DNA from: Verrucomicrobiales bacterium
Lineage (GTDB): Bacteria > Verrucomicrobiota > Verrucomicrobiia > Limisphaerales > UBA11320
Reading direction: 5' to 3'
Length of the DNA stretch: 64,000 nucleotides
Assembly: GCA_016793885.1 (NCBI GenBank)
Contig: JAEUHE010000150.1
Coordinates: 62,001-126,000 of the forward strand
Below are positions 26,362-34,992 of the stretch, one piece after another. The translations under genes were made by a program, and so were the position numbers. The notes below the pieces were generated by a model. That model worked only from the letters and a program-made list of their open reading frames with translations, did no database searches and had not been told where the DNA came from. Position 1 is the stretch's first letter. Each line of letters begins with the position of its first letter.

Positions 26362-27504
26362 TTAGCTAAGCTTTGGTTTGGGAAGGCGAACGACGAATGT
26401 GGTCCCTTGGCCGAAAGTGCTCTCGCAGATCAACTCCCCGTCCATGGCGTTGACCAGCTTCTTTACAATGCTCAATCCTAGGCCGGTGGACGGTTCGCCG
26501 CTCGTGGGTCGCGCTGAAAGTCGTCCATATCGCTTGAACATCCGCGCCCGGTCCTCGGGCGTGAAACCCGGCCCCTGGTCTCGCACAGTGCACTCGACGT
26601 AGCTCTCAGCCGGCGTAACCGTCACAAAGATCTCCCGTCCCGGTTGCGAGAATTTCAACGCGTTCGACAGCAGGTTGTCCAAGACCTGGTTTACTGCCGT
26701 GGGATCGGCCATGACATCGGTCCCGGTCGGAGCGATGGCGGTATGGACCTGGAGCTGCTTTCGGTGGGCGGCTTCGCCGTACTGGCGCACCGCAACCACC
26801 GCAGCGTCGGCCAGGCTCAGCGTTCTCGGCTTGAGGACCATGGCATGATCTGTGGCCGCGTTGGCCAATAACTCCTTCACGAACGCCAGGAGCTGGCCGC
26901 TCGTATGGCTGATGTTCTCGGCGAGCTGGCTCGCCCGAACTTCCGAGCCTCGGCCGCCGACAATGGCCTGGCCCAGCAGTTGGGCGCTCATCTGCATCCC
27001 GCCCAAATGGTTCTTAAGATCGTGAGCGAGAATGCCGAGCAGCTCATCCTTGTCTTCCGCCAGCCAGCGTAGTCGGTCCCGCGCTCGTTTCAGGGCGAGC
27101 TGAGTGTTGACGCGTGAAACCAATTCCGCGTGGTGGAATGGCTTGGTGACATAGTCGACACCGCCTGCCTCCAGGGCACGGACGATGAAGTCCTTGTCAT
27201 CAGCGGCCGAGAGGAAAATGACCGGAATGTCGCTCAGGTCAGGATTCTTCCGGATCTGCACGCAGACCTCACAGCCATCCATCTCCGGCATGAGGAAATC
27301 CAAGAGGATTAAGTCCGGCGGGCGCAGGGCTAACCGCTTTAATGCGGTGGTTCCGTCCTGTGCGGGGATGATCTCATGGCCGAGCTTGCCGAGCACTCCG
27401 CCCACCACCTGGATATTGGCGGGTTGATCATCCACGACGAGTATCGTCGCCGGAGCTTGGTTTTCCCCTCGGGGATCTGATGCAACTGGTGTGTTTGAAG
27501 TCAT
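26362..27504 (-). CDS. receiver-histidine kinase (REC-HisKA-HATPase)
   Basis: This 380-residue cytoplasmic protein begins with a receiver (Asp69 in LILLDFLMPEMDG), followed by HisKA (GILAHDLKNHLGGMQ) and HATPase (LLSNALKFSQPG, VRDQGPGFTPED, GLGLSIVKKL). It has no membrane segment. The order suggests a relay intermediate: it can receive phosphate from the upstream hybrid kinase and pass it to the sigma-54 regulator 12 bp downstream. Its start overlaps the upstream kinase stop by four bases (ATGA). Confidence 0.93.
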   Translation of the reverse strand: MTSNTPVASDPRGENQAPATILVVDDQPANIQVVGGVLGKLGHEIIPAQDGTTALKRLALRPPDLILLDFLMPEMDGCEVCVQIRKNPDLSDIPVIFLSAADDKDFIVRALEAGGVDYVTKPFHHAELVSRVNTQLALKRARDRLRWLAEDKDELLGILAHDLKNHLGGMQMSAQLLGQAIVGGRGSEVRASQLAENISHTSGQLLAFVKELLANAATDHAMVLKPRTLSLADAAVVAVRQYGEAAHRKQLQVHTAIAPTGTDVMADPTAVNQVLDNLLSNALKFSQPGREIFVTVTPAESYVECTVRDQGPGFTPEDRARMFKRYGRLSARPTSGEPSTGLGLSIVKKLVNAMDGELICESTFGQGTTFVVRLPKPKLS

Positions 27505-29729
27505 GAGGTTCGGTGGCCTTTCAAAGCGCTGATGACGGAAGTGAATGCCGCCAAGCTTTGCTCAAGCTCTACTAGCGCGTAGGAGTCCGCGTGTCGAGCT
27601 AGCTCAAGGCCGTAGGATTGAAGATAGGGGCAATGCCATACTGTGGCGAGCTCCATTAGAGCCCCGGCGAAACGCCGGCTTTCGCCAAATGCGCCGGTCG
27701 CTCGAACCTCGGGCCAGACTTCTCGTTCCATCTGCTCGAGTATGGCAATCAGCTCCGGTGCGGCATTCCCGGGCGATGGTCGTCCTGTGGGAAGCGGGCT
27801 GACAACCGCAGCACCGCTAGAATCGGGGGAGGCAGGAATGAATTTGGCGAGTTCCTCAAAAAGGCCTTGGCGGGTAAACGGCTTGCGAATGTAACCCGTA
27901 AACATGCGCTTGAGTTCCTGCTCGTCATTCAAGAGGCTGGACGCGGTCACGGCTATTATGGGGATGGATTCCATGCCGGGGATCTTGCGGAGTTCCGGCA
28001 AGGTCTCCCTGCCGTCCATCACGGGCATCCGCAGATCGAGCAGGATGACGTCGGGACGCTCGAGCCGCGCCTTGAGGAGAGCATCTCTGCCGTCCGATGC
28101 CAGCACGAGGCGGTGGCGGGAGCCGGCGAAGATCCCCTGGACCAGGTGACGGTTGGTCTCGTTGTCGTCCACGACCATGATTGTCGAAGGCTGCAACGCG
28201 TCAAAGTTCAGCGACGGACTGGCTTCCGAGGGGTCCGAGGAGCTGGCGCGAGCCGAGACGGGCACGTCGCGAAACTCCAATCGGAACGTCGAACCCTGTC
28301 CGAGGACGCTGGTGGCTCTGACGGAGCCCCCCATCTTCTCGGTCAGGCGCTGCACGATCGAGAGGCCGAGCCCGGTGCCTGAGGTCTCTTTTTCCCGATG
28401 TGTGCCCGCCTGCACGAAGGGTTGGAAAATGGCATCGAGGCGGTGTTCGGGGATCCCAACACCCGTGTCGATCACCTCAATCACCAGAGTGATGTTGCTC
28501 CGATCATCCAGGTTGAGGCCCCGCACCTGCACCGCGACCTTCCCCCGATCCGTGAACTTGACGGCGTTTCCGACGAGATTGATCAATACTTGTCTCAGTC
28601 GTACGCGGTCAATGAGCAGCGCCCGGGGGAGTTCCTCGGAGATGTGGCATTCCAGCTTGATCGACTTTTTCGACGCGGGCTCTGAAAACACAGTCTGCAG
28701 AAAATCGCAGATCTCCTTGGGATCGGTTGGCTCCGGGCGCAGCTCCAGCACTCCTGCTTCGATCTTGGACATGTCCAGAATGTCATTCATGAGCTGGAGC
28801 AAAGAGTCGGCGCTGCTTCGCATGGCGTGTAGATACTGGAGCTGGCGAGGATGCTTCAGTTCGCTGGCCAGCAGTTCACAAAACCCCAGGATCGCATTCA
28901 TCGGCGTGCGGATTTCATGGCTCATGTTAGCCAGGAAGGCCGATTTTTCGCGGCTGCTCCGCTCAGCCTGCAAACGCGCTTCGACCAATTGCCTTTCGCG
29001 TTCCTTGTGCCCCAACATGATTCTGGCCAGCCAGAAGGCGTACACGCCCGCGCCGATTCCGACCACGCCTGCACTGAGGCTGGTCAACCCGGCGCGCAAG
29101 AGCTGACCTTTGGTATCATTTTCCCCGATCTCTGCACGCTCGGGGCTCAGGTTTTGTATGGCGTCGATCTGCTGTCGCAGCGCGTCCATGCGGAGCAGGC
29201 CTTCACGCGACGCCACCAGCTTCGCCGCGGGCAGGAGACCTTGGTTCCTTCGACTCTCCAGAACCTCCTGATGGGAAGCCATGCATAGGTCCACTTGCCG
29301 TTGCAACTTCCCGATTTCCTCGAGCAAACGGGGGCGGTCGCGCGCCAGGTCCCTGAGATTGGCAAGGAGGGCTGGCACTTCCTTTTCGGCGTTACCCATG
29401 GGCGCGAGAAACTGGTCATCGCCCGTGATGGTGAAACCACGCTGTGCGGTTTCGATGTCGAGCATCAGCTTGAGCAGCTCGTCGACACGCCGCGCGGTGG
29501 TGACCATCACCCGGTTCGCCTCGAGGCGGCGCGAGAGTTCCTTCCACGTCGCGGCTGCCAGCACCACGCTGACTAAGGAAAGCGTGAGCCACACGACGAC
29601 CACCGACCGGTAGATCTGGTTCTTGCGCTTCAGAGGCTTGTTCGTGCTCGTTAACAGTTGTGCCGATTCAGGCAGAGCAGGGCGGCGTCGGCACCGCGCT
29701 GGCGTGGCCCCTTCGGAGCGCACCTGCAT
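27501..29729 (-). CDS. CHASE3 hybrid histidine kinase
   Basis: This is a 742-residue protein. Two membrane segments (about 42-62 and 218-240) flank a CHASE3-type helical sensor (DIETAQRGFTITGDDQFLAP is the family hallmark). HisKA (ANMSHEIRTPMNAIL), HATPase (LVGNAVKFTD, DTGVGIPEH, GTGLGLSIV) and a receiver (Asp in VILLDLRMPVMDG) follow. The last 100 residues are helical but lack a visible HPt histidine motif. It lies 18 bp after the outer-membrane protein gene, so the sensor is co-expressed with an envelope protein. Confidence 0.93.
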   Translation of the reverse strand: MQVRSEGATPARCRRRPALPESAQLLTSTNKPLKRKNQIYRSVVVVWLTLSLVSVVLAAATWKELSRRLEANRVMVTTARRVDELLKLMLDIETAQRGFTITGDDQFLAPMGNAEKEVPALLANLRDLARDRPRLLEEIGKLQRQVDLCMASHQEVLESRRNQGLLPAAKLVASREGLLRMDALRQQIDAIQNLSPERAEIGENDTKGQLLRAGLTSLSAGVVGIGAGVYAFWLARIMLGHKERERQLVEARLQAERSSREKSAFLANMSHEIRTPMNAILGFCELLASELKHPRQLQYLHAMRSSADSLLQLMNDILDMSKIEAGVLELRPEPTDPKEICDFLQTVFSEPASKKSIKLECHISEELPRALLIDRVRLRQVLINLVGNAVKFTDRGKVAVQVRGLNLDDRSNITLVIEVIDTGVGIPEHRLDAIFQPFVQAGTHREKETSGTGLGLSIVQRLTEKMGGSVRATSVLGQGSTFRLEFRDVPVSARASSSDPSEASPSLNFDALQPSTIMVVDDNETNRHLVQGIFAGSRHRLVLASDGRDALLKARLERPDVILLDLRMPVMDGRETLPELRKIPGMESIPIIAVTASSLLNDEQELKRMFTGYIRKPFTRQGLFEELAKFIPASPDSSGAAVVSPLPTGRPSPGNAAPELIAILEQMEREVWPEVRATGAFGESRRFAGALMELATVWHCPYLQSYGLELARHADSYALVELEQSLAAFTSVISALKGHRTS

Positions 29730-29747
29730 CCTGTCACCCCGGGCTTG

Positions 29748-31028
29748 TTAGCGCCCCTGCCGAGCCTGCTCAAAATCGTATTGGACTAGGAGGCCAACAC
29801 TGTGCCCTCCCTTTTCGCTTCGACGTTCCCGCACGGCATTGATGCCGTAACCGTAGCGGGCCACGATTCGGCAGATCCTGCTTTTTGGAGTGAAGGTCAG
29901 CCCCCCGCCCACCCCTGACTGCCAGCTGTCCGGTTGTTCAAATCCCTCCAGCTCATCGAGGTAGGCGGTAGCCCCTTCTAACCTAAGCTGGAACCGACCG
30001 GTGCCGTCCAGCGGAATGAGGTAGCTCGCATGAAAATGCATGAACCGCCGGGCCGTTAATTCCTGATGATAGTACCCGGGCAGAATCAAGGGAAACTCTG
30101 CCACCAGGGGAAGCACTCCGCCTAGCCGCCAGGCACCCAGTCTGTCTGCGTCGCCCGATCCACCCGCCGTCACCGCCAAGGAGGCCTTGTGGCCGGTGTT
30201 GGTCCACGCATAGTCCAAACCGGCGTACGCCCAGTAAAGGTCCACCCGCGATTGAATGCGTCGATCTCCAAGAAACCCAAAGCCGCCATCGTTCGACCGC
30301 CATTGTCGCTCAAACCAGACGGAGAGTTCGAGACCCAGGTCGGGATACAACACGGGCTCTTTTCCGGCGAAGCGCAAGCCGGTTCGGAAATACGGCATAA
30401 AGCGATCATCGGGCGGCTCAAAGCTGTCATCGGTATTGCCGGTCCGGTTGAACACCGAATAGCGGCCGCCTCCTTTCACAACCAGCGAAAGGGGGATGGT
30501 CATGGCTGGATTCAGCAGTTGGTAGATGCCGACGGAGAGTCCGCCTCCGTGGCCATCGAAGCTTTCCTCCCGATGATAGTTACCCTGTCGTATCTCGTAG
30601 TAATTGTCACCATAGCCTCCCCCGGAGAAGCCAATCCCGAGATCGGTATGAGGCGAGATCAGCCCGCGGAATCCCAGTTCTCCGTCCAGGTAAATCGGAG
30701 CGATCGCCAGCCGGAGCATCACGTTGGTGCCCGCAATCGCCGGGTTGTTGTAATAGTAATAGGCGTACCCTGATTGGGGACCACGCCCGTTGATCGGCTG
30801 GTCATACCCGACCTGCAGCAGACTGCGTCGCACTGGGTCCAGCTGTCCATAGACAGAACCTGGTGATGTCACCAGAAGCAGCAGGATTCCGATCCATTGG
30901 CTCGAAACCTGGATCCAGCTCCGGATGCTGGAATCCCTGGTCTTCAACAACGACTCGGGAGATGGAGCGATGCGGTGAGCATCGCGATGGCTGCGGCCGC
31001 TGTGGCGGAGTGGAACGAGGGGCTTCAT
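29748..31028 (-). CDS. outer-membrane beta-barrel-like protein
   Basis: This is a 426-residue protein. A signal segment (about 45-65, IGILLLLVTSPGSVYG) is preceded by a 40-residue positively charged extension. The mature part is rich in Gly, Tyr and alternating aromatic residues (GYAYYYYNNPAIAG; YLDGELGFRGLIS) and ends QARQGR. It looks like an outer-membrane or surface protein of unknown family. ATG 31028 shares its A with the stop codon of the tiny membrane gene before it (TAATGA), which fixes the start by coupling. It is the second gene of the sensor operon. Confidence 0.72.
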   Translation of the reverse strand: MKPLVPLRHSGRSHRDAHRIAPSPESLLKTRDSSIRSWIQVSSQWIGILLLLVTSPGSVYGQLDPVRRSLLQVGYDQPINGRGPQSGYAYYYYNNPAIAGTNVMLRLAIAPIYLDGELGFRGLISPHTDLGIGFSGGGYGDNYYEIRQGNYHREESFDGHGGGLSVGIYQLLNPAMTIPLSLVVKGGGRYSVFNRTGNTDDSFEPPDDRFMPYFRTGLRFAGKEPVLYPDLGLELSVWFERQWRSNDGGFGFLGDRRIQSRVDLYWAYAGLDYAWTNTGHKASLAVTAGGSGDADRLGAWRLGGVLPLVAEFPLILPGYYHQELTARRFMHFHASYLIPLDGTGRFQLRLEGATAYLDELEGFEQPDSWQSGVGGGLTFTPKSRICRIVARYGYGINAVRERRSEKGGHSVGLLVQYDFEQARQGR

Positions 31029-31177
31029 TAATTGACCTTCTTGCCTTGAATCACTCGCACGAGCACAACGACGATAGCCACGACCAGGAGGATGTGGATA
31101 AAGCCACCCATCGTGTAGGAGGAAACCAGACCTAGAAGCCAAGCAATAATCAGGATGAGAGCTAGAGTATAGAGCAT
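31028..31177 (-). CDS. Lmo0937-family small membrane protein
   Basis: This 49-residue protein has two membrane helices (LYTLALILIIAWLLGL and IHILLVVAIVVVLVRVIQG), matching the Lmo0937 family in length and the conserved WLLG. Function is unknown; members are common among stress-induced small proteins. It is the first gene of the operon that runs through the outer-membrane protein and two kinases to the sigma-54 regulator. Confidence 0.88.
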   Translation of the reverse strand: MLYTLALILIIAWLLGLVSSYTMGGFIHILLVVAIVVVLVRVIQGKKVN

Positions 31178-31289
31178 AGGACCAGTCGGATGAATGTTAG
31201 TGTAAGTCCGTCTTCAGTTTTTCTGCTTCCGCGTCGCAGCGATTGGGTCTCGTTCAAACCTCACCCATCAACGGAAGCGGCTTGGCTTT

Positions 31290-31305
31290 AGCTATAAGCA
31301 TGCCG
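31290..31305 (-). promoter_or_regulatory. sigma-54 promoter of the sensor/NtrC operon
   Basis: The minus strand reads CGGCATGCTTATAGCT with GG-N10-GC spacing. The leader would be about 100 bases. With the enhancer pair at 31497-31539 this implies that the activator operon may activate itself. Confidence 0.6.
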
Positions 31306-31496
31306 GGTGAGGAGGTTGGCGTGGCGCAGGCGATTTGGAACGTGGCTTGACCTCGGGCTCCGAACGATGCGAACCGCGAAAGCTGGCTCTCCTCGCGGTA
31401 GGCAGAGGTCCTGGGGCGATCTGGAGTATCCGGGTTACACGAGCGGGCGTCGGAAGCCCTGTTCATGTCTGGCGACACATGAGGGTTCATTTCGCA

Positions 31497-31539
31497 TTGC
31501 AAATCGCACTACCAGCCATGCGGGTCGTGCAAAATGCAA
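31497..31539. promoter_or_regulatory. paired TGCA-palindrome enhancer-like sites, divergent region
   Basis: TTGCAAATCGCAC at 31497 and GTGCAAAATGCAA at 31527 have centres 30 bp apart. They lie between a minus-strand sigma-54 promoter (31305) and a plus-strand one (31614), about 75-115 bp from the latter and 190-235 bp from the former. The interval 31178-31643 otherwise shows no gene. Confidence 0.65.
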
Positions 31540-31613
31540 TCTTTCGAGCCTCCTACTGGGTTCAATCGGGGGCACTGACCCAAAAATCCATACTCATTGG
31601 TGGGGGCGTGACT

Positions 31614-31629
31614 CGGCACGGTCCTTGCG
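31614..31629 (+). promoter_or_regulatory. sigma-54 promoter of the DUF3185/entericidin operon
   Basis: CGGCACGGTCCTTGCG matches the consensus in both halves (GGCACG, TTGC). The predicted start is only about four bases before the ATG at 31644, so the AGGA at 31631 would lie outside the mRNA. Confidence 0.6.
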
Positions 31630-31643
31630 TAGGAAGTTGTCGT

Positions 31644-31841
31644 ATGAACAAGAACCTCGGCCTCGTCCTGATCATTTGTGGAATCGTTGTCACCATTCTT
31701 GGTGTGAGCGCCTCCGAATCCTTCAGTTCCGAGCTTTCTCGATTCTTTACCGGCAGCCCTACCGAGAAGTCGATCTGGCTGTTGCTGCTCGGGGTCGCCC
31801 TGACGTCCGTCGGGGCCGTCTTGAGACTCGGAAAAGCATGA
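31644..31841 (+). CDS. DUF3185 small membrane protein
   Basis: This is a 65-residue protein with two membrane helices: LGLVLIICGIVVTILGVSASES, with the family GIVVTILGVSASES block, and IWLLLLGVALTSVGAVLRL. Function is unknown. It is first in a two-gene unit with the entericidin-like gene. Confidence 0.87.
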   Translation: MNKNLGLVLIICGIVVTILGVSASESFSSELSRFFTGSPTEKSIWLLLLGVALTSVGAVLRLGKA

Positions 31842-31888
31842 GCGCTTGATTTTTTCAACTCGTCCACCACGACCTGACTACAACAATT

Positions 31889-32050
31889 ATGAACTCGATC
31901 CCCATGAAACTGGCACTTACACGCTTCGGTCTCCTCCTCGTCTGCTTGATGCTCTCCTTTGCTGGTAGCGGCTGCAAACACACAGCGAACGGCGCGGGGC
32001 AGGACATTGAAAAGATGGGTGAAAAGATCCAGGAAAAAACCCAACCCTGA
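31889..32050 (+). CDS. entericidin-like lipoprotein
   Basis: This 53-residue protein has a signal peptide with lipobox AGSGC (Cys at 29) and a mature part ending GQDIEKMGEKIQEKTQ, the entericidin A/B pattern (GxDIxxxGxxI). Entericidins are small osmotically induced lipoproteins linked to programmed lysis or envelope stress. It lies 47 bp after DUF3185 and just before a strong terminator. Confidence 0.9.
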   Translation: MNSIPMKLALTRFGLLLVCLMLSFAGSGCKHTANGAGQDIEKMGEKIQEKTQP

Positions 32051-32111
32051 CGGCATCTGGTAACTGAAGGACGGCCTGACTCCTCTGGGGAAGGCCTCCT
32101 CCGGTTCCACG

Positions 32112-32170
32112 CCCGACGGTTGAACGGCCACGAGGGGCAACTCGTGCAGCTATCAACTGTCGGGTTTTTT
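32112..32170 (+). terminator. rho-independent terminator after the entericidin-like gene
   Basis: The 12-bp outer stem (CCCGACGGTTGA / TCAACTGTCGGG, one G-U pair) encloses a 6-bp inner stem (CACGAG / CTCGTG) and is followed by TTTTTT. Confidence 0.85.
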
Positions 32171-32255
32171 ATTGGTGGACGCGGACCGCTCAACGTGGTG
32201 AAGGGCGGATGGTCCGGTTTCCGGGTGGGGACACGACTGGATTCAAGGCCGCGCT

Positions 32256-32275
32256 TTGCATGACGCAAAATGCAA
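32256..32275. promoter_or_regulatory. overlapping TGCA-palindrome enhancer-like sites
   Basis: TTGCATGACGCAA (32256) and ACGCAAAATGCAA (32263) overlap by six bases. A half-site TTGCAAGAG follows at 32290. They are 65-80 bp upstream of the sigma-54 promoter at 32338. Confidence 0.6.
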
Positions 32276-32337
32276 AGCAATCCGGAGGATTGCAAGAGAC
32301 TCTCGGCGAATCCATAGGACGCATGCGGGCCGCCCGC

Positions 32338-32353
32338 TGGCACCTGTTTTGCT
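32338..32353 (+). promoter_or_regulatory. sigma-54 promoter of the DUF892 protein
   Basis: TGGCACCTGTTTTGCT is an almost perfect -24/-12 element. The predicted start falls three bases before GTG 32367, which implies either a leaderless message or a start further in. Confidence 0.72.
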
Positions 32354-32366
32354 AAAATGTGAAACC

Positions 32367-34115
32367 GTGAAAACTCCCACTCTAACTCTTACCGAGGCCC
32401 CATCCACACCCAAGCCTCCGGGGACCCAGAAGCCCCGGGCCAAGCGCAGGAAGAAATCCAAGCCACGAACTCGAAAAGCTCCCAGTTCCCCACTACAGCG
32501 CATTTTTCTGAGTGAGTTGGCCGATGTTCTTCACGCTGAAAAGCAACAGGTCAAAGCTTTGCCCCTGTTGGCTCGAGCTGTTCACGAACCCGCTCTGAAG
32601 CAGGCGATCAACGATCACGCGAAAGCGACGCGGGAGCATGTGAAACGCGATCAGCAAATTTTCAAACTCTTGGGCAAGCCAGCCCCCCACCGACCCTGCG
32701 TCGGAATGCGCGGAATCATCGGCGAAGCCAGGAAGTCACTCCAAGGTGCCCCTTCGGCCAGCAAGGATGCGCTCATCGTCGCCTCCGCCCAAAAGGCTGA
32801 GCATTATGAGATCGCCACTTATGGAACGCTCCTGGCCTGGGCGAAAACTTTGCAGCAGGACAAAATCACGCAGCTCCTCGAGACGACACTTCGCGAGGAG
32901 GAGTCCACCGATGCGTTGCTCACCCGGATTTCAGAAGCCCGACTCAACCAAGACGCCGCCGATAACAAAACAAACAAACTCAAACCACAACAAAGGACGG
33001 ATATGCCACGCGACAATGAGCCTGTATGGGACAATGCCCCACAGCATCGCCACTCAACTTCTGAACAGGGAGAATATGAACGTGAACGGCACCCCGATGA
33101 ATGGCGTGAAGGTAATGGCCGAAGGTATTTTCCCGAGGACGATGAAGATATAGATTCGCCACGCTCGAGCAGCGGCGGTCGTCATCGTGATGAGGATCGA
33201 GAGGGTCAAGATAGAGACTATGAGCGCTACTCTGACCGGGATCGACCCACCTTCCGGACCGAGTACGACGACAGCCGCCGATCATTCCCTCGGGTTGAAT
33301 ATTCTAACTCCGAACGGGAGGGCGACTGGGATCGAGGGCCCGAGCGTGAGCGTGACGATCACGGAAGATCTCCAACCCGCTCTCGCTCCTCAGCGTCCCG
33401 CGAGGAAGGCGATGATCGCTATTCGGATCACCAAATGAACCGGGGTTCTTCCGGCTGGAGATCTTCCGACACGAGTCGCGACCGGGATCAATATGGTCGG
33501 TTCGAGGGCCAAAACTACGGAGGTGACTCCTCCGCCTACTCCAACGATCGTCGCAGCAGCGCTCGATCCTCCGGATCGTCCTCTGATCGTGACCGGGATA
33601 ATCAAGGACGGTACCGGAGCGAAAATCGTAGTTCCTCCTCGTCGGGTGAAGGCTCCCAGAGGGGGCAAACAGGCCGCTCGGGATACTCTTCGCGAAGCAA
33701 CCAGGACCGGTTTCAGGGTGAGTCCCGATCATCGGCCGATCGCAGCTATGAAACCCGACGTTCTTCTGACGATGCCTCTCGTGGCTCCTCACGCCCGGGT
33801 TCCAACCGTTCAGCTCGAAATCAGGCCGATCAAGGTCGTTATGCGCGGGATCGCGAATCCAATTCTGAGAACCGCTCGCGCAGTTCCAGCCGCAGCGACA
33901 CTCGCGCTGGGGAACGCGACGCCTCCCGACGCCGGACCGGAGTGATCACCGCAGGAGACCATCGCTCGAATCGGGATGAGCAAGGCCGTTTTCGGGGCGA
34001 GGCTGGATCCTCTTCGGCGGGAGACCGGGGTGAGCGATCCTACTCTGACGAAGACGATGACAATCGGACGGGATGGAATCGCCGATCATACTCCTCTTAT
34101 TCCGAAAGCAATTGA
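32367..34115 (+). CDS. DUF892 (YciE/YciF ferritin-like) protein with a long Arg/Ser/Asp-rich tail
   Basis: This protein has about 582 residues. After a basic Lys/Pro/Thr-rich leader (1-45) comes a ferritin-like DUF892 domain of about 160 residues (FLSELADVLHAEKQQVKALPLLARAV; HYEIATYGTLLAWA; EEESTDALL). Known relatives end there at about 170 residues. Here some 370 further residues follow, almost entirely Arg, Ser, Asp, Glu, Gly, Asn and Tyr, and so predicted disordered. A loose motif D-x-x-G-R-[FY]-x-x-[ED] recurs about five times (QYGRFEGQ, NQGRYRSE, EQGRFRGE and others). YciE/YciF proteins are stress-induced. The frame extends upstream to TTG 32256, but the promoter argues for GTG 32367. 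Confidence 0.82.
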   Translation: MKTPTLTLTEAPSTPKPPGTQKPRAKRRKKSKPRTRKAPSSPLQRIFLSELADVLHAEKQQVKALPLLARAVHEPALKQAINDHAKATREHVKRDQQIFKLLGKPAPHRPCVGMRGIIGEARKSLQGAPSASKDALIVASAQKAEHYEIATYGTLLAWAKTLQQDKITQLLETTLREEESTDALLTRISEARLNQDAADNKTNKLKPQQRTDMPRDNEPVWDNAPQHRHSTSEQGEYERERHPDEWREGNGRRYFPEDDEDIDSPRSSSGGRHRDEDREGQDRDYERYSDRDRPTFRTEYDDSRRSFPRVEYSNSEREGDWDRGPERERDDHGRSPTRSRSSASREEGDDRYSDHQMNRGSSGWRSSDTSRDRDQYGRFEGQNYGGDSSAYSNDRRSSARSSGSSSDRDRDNQGRYRSENRSSSSSGEGSQRGQTGRSGYSSRSNQDRFQGESRSSADRSYETRRSSDDASRGSSRPGSNRSARNQADQGRYARDRESNSENRSRSSSRSDTRAGERDASRRRTGVITAGDHRSNRDEQGRFRGEAGSSSAGDRGERSYSDEDDDNRTGWNRRSYSSYSESN

Positions 34116-34146
34116 GGCACTTCGTTGAGCCGAGTGTCTGACCCTC

Positions 34147-34198
34147 CACCAAGGGTGCCGGAGAGACTAAAAGACAAAAGTCCTTCGCACCCTTGGTG
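34147..34198. repeat. 12-bp inverted repeat between convergent genes
   Basis: CACCAAGGGTGC at 34147 and GCACCCTTGGTG at 34187 form perfect arms with a 28-base spacer. They lie between the DUF892 gene and the DUF6655 gene. There is no T-run; possibly a bidirectional terminator or a regulator site. Confidence 0.55.
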
Positions 34199-34256
34199 CC
34201 GTTCCAAGGGATGCTCTTCGGCTCCGGCATGCCGCAGGGCGGTTGGATTGTCTTGG

Positions 34257-34895
34257 TTACTTACTTTTCAGGTCGGGAACGTCAGTCGCCACCCATTGAA
34301 TGAGCCCGAGCAGCTTGTAGTAGCGGATATAGGCTTTTCCTACGACTGGGCCGCTACCGAATAAATAGGCTTTGGAATCGGACGAGTAAGCGAACAGGGC
34401 AACCTTGGTGATGGAATTGTGCCGCGACGTTTTATAGAGCGCCACCTCGGGGGTTTCAATCGCACCCGCCAGCGGGAGAGGTAGTCCGGTCTTGGGTATT
34501 CCTATCAGTGAATCACTGGGATCGATCGACATCGCGCCTACGCGGGGCTCGATCACCACTTCGCTGCGGGAGGAGTCCGTCTGAAGCAGTCCTCCGGCTC
34601 GACTGACGGCCTCACGAAGGGATCCTAACAAGTATTTCACGTCGTAGCCCTCCACGAACGACCCATCAATATAGACACGCTTACCGCGGAGAACATCCAA
34701 TGAGATGTGTGAAATGGCTCGGTCAGCGGCAGTGCTGAGGAGCAGTTGCTCCGATCCTGACCTCAAAGGGTGCGTGAGGGTGGTCTGCGAACATCCGGTC
34801 CCCAGCATGAGGCAACTCAGCACCGCCGGCCTCCAGGCAGCACCTATCTCAACCCAATACCGATGTGAGGACTTTCGGGTTAGGATTGCGGCCAT
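34257..34895 (-). CDS. DUF6655-like lipoprotein
   Basis: This is a 212-residue protein with a signal peptide and lipobox LGTGC at about residue 35, then a domain with LRSGSEQLLLSTAADRAI, GKRVYIDGSFVEGYDVKYLLGSLREAV, and EPRVGAMSID. This matches the DUF6655 family of outer-membrane-associated lipoproteins, which resemble CsgG-type domains in style. Function is unknown. ATG 34895 places the lipobox correctly; the longer frame to 35093 has a Pro-rich non-coding look. It is probably co-transcribed with the Pro-Trp repeat gene 97 bp upstream. Confidence 0.78.
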   Translation of the reverse strand: MAAILTRKSSHRYWVEIGAAWRPAVLSCLMLGTGCSQTTLTHPLRSGSEQLLLSTAADRAISHISLDVLRGKRVYIDGSFVEGYDVKYLLGSLREAVSRAGGLLQTDSSRSEVVIEPRVGAMSIDPSDSLIGIPKTGLPLPLAGAIETPEVALYKTSRHNSITKVALFAYSSDSKAYLFGSGPVVGKAYIRYYKLLGLIQWVATDVPDLKSK

Positions 34896-34992
34896 GAATC
34901 TTGAGGGGGCATAAGCAGTGCTTGCGAGTGGGCGAGACGGGCGCCGGTTGCTCGAGCGAACGGGGTTCGCCTGTATGTGGGGCGGGCTTGAA

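Noticed and set aside
33304-33792. Frames in other phases within the Arg/Ser-rich tail
   Set aside because: Low-complexity codons open all frames; only the frame continuous with DUF892 has a domain.
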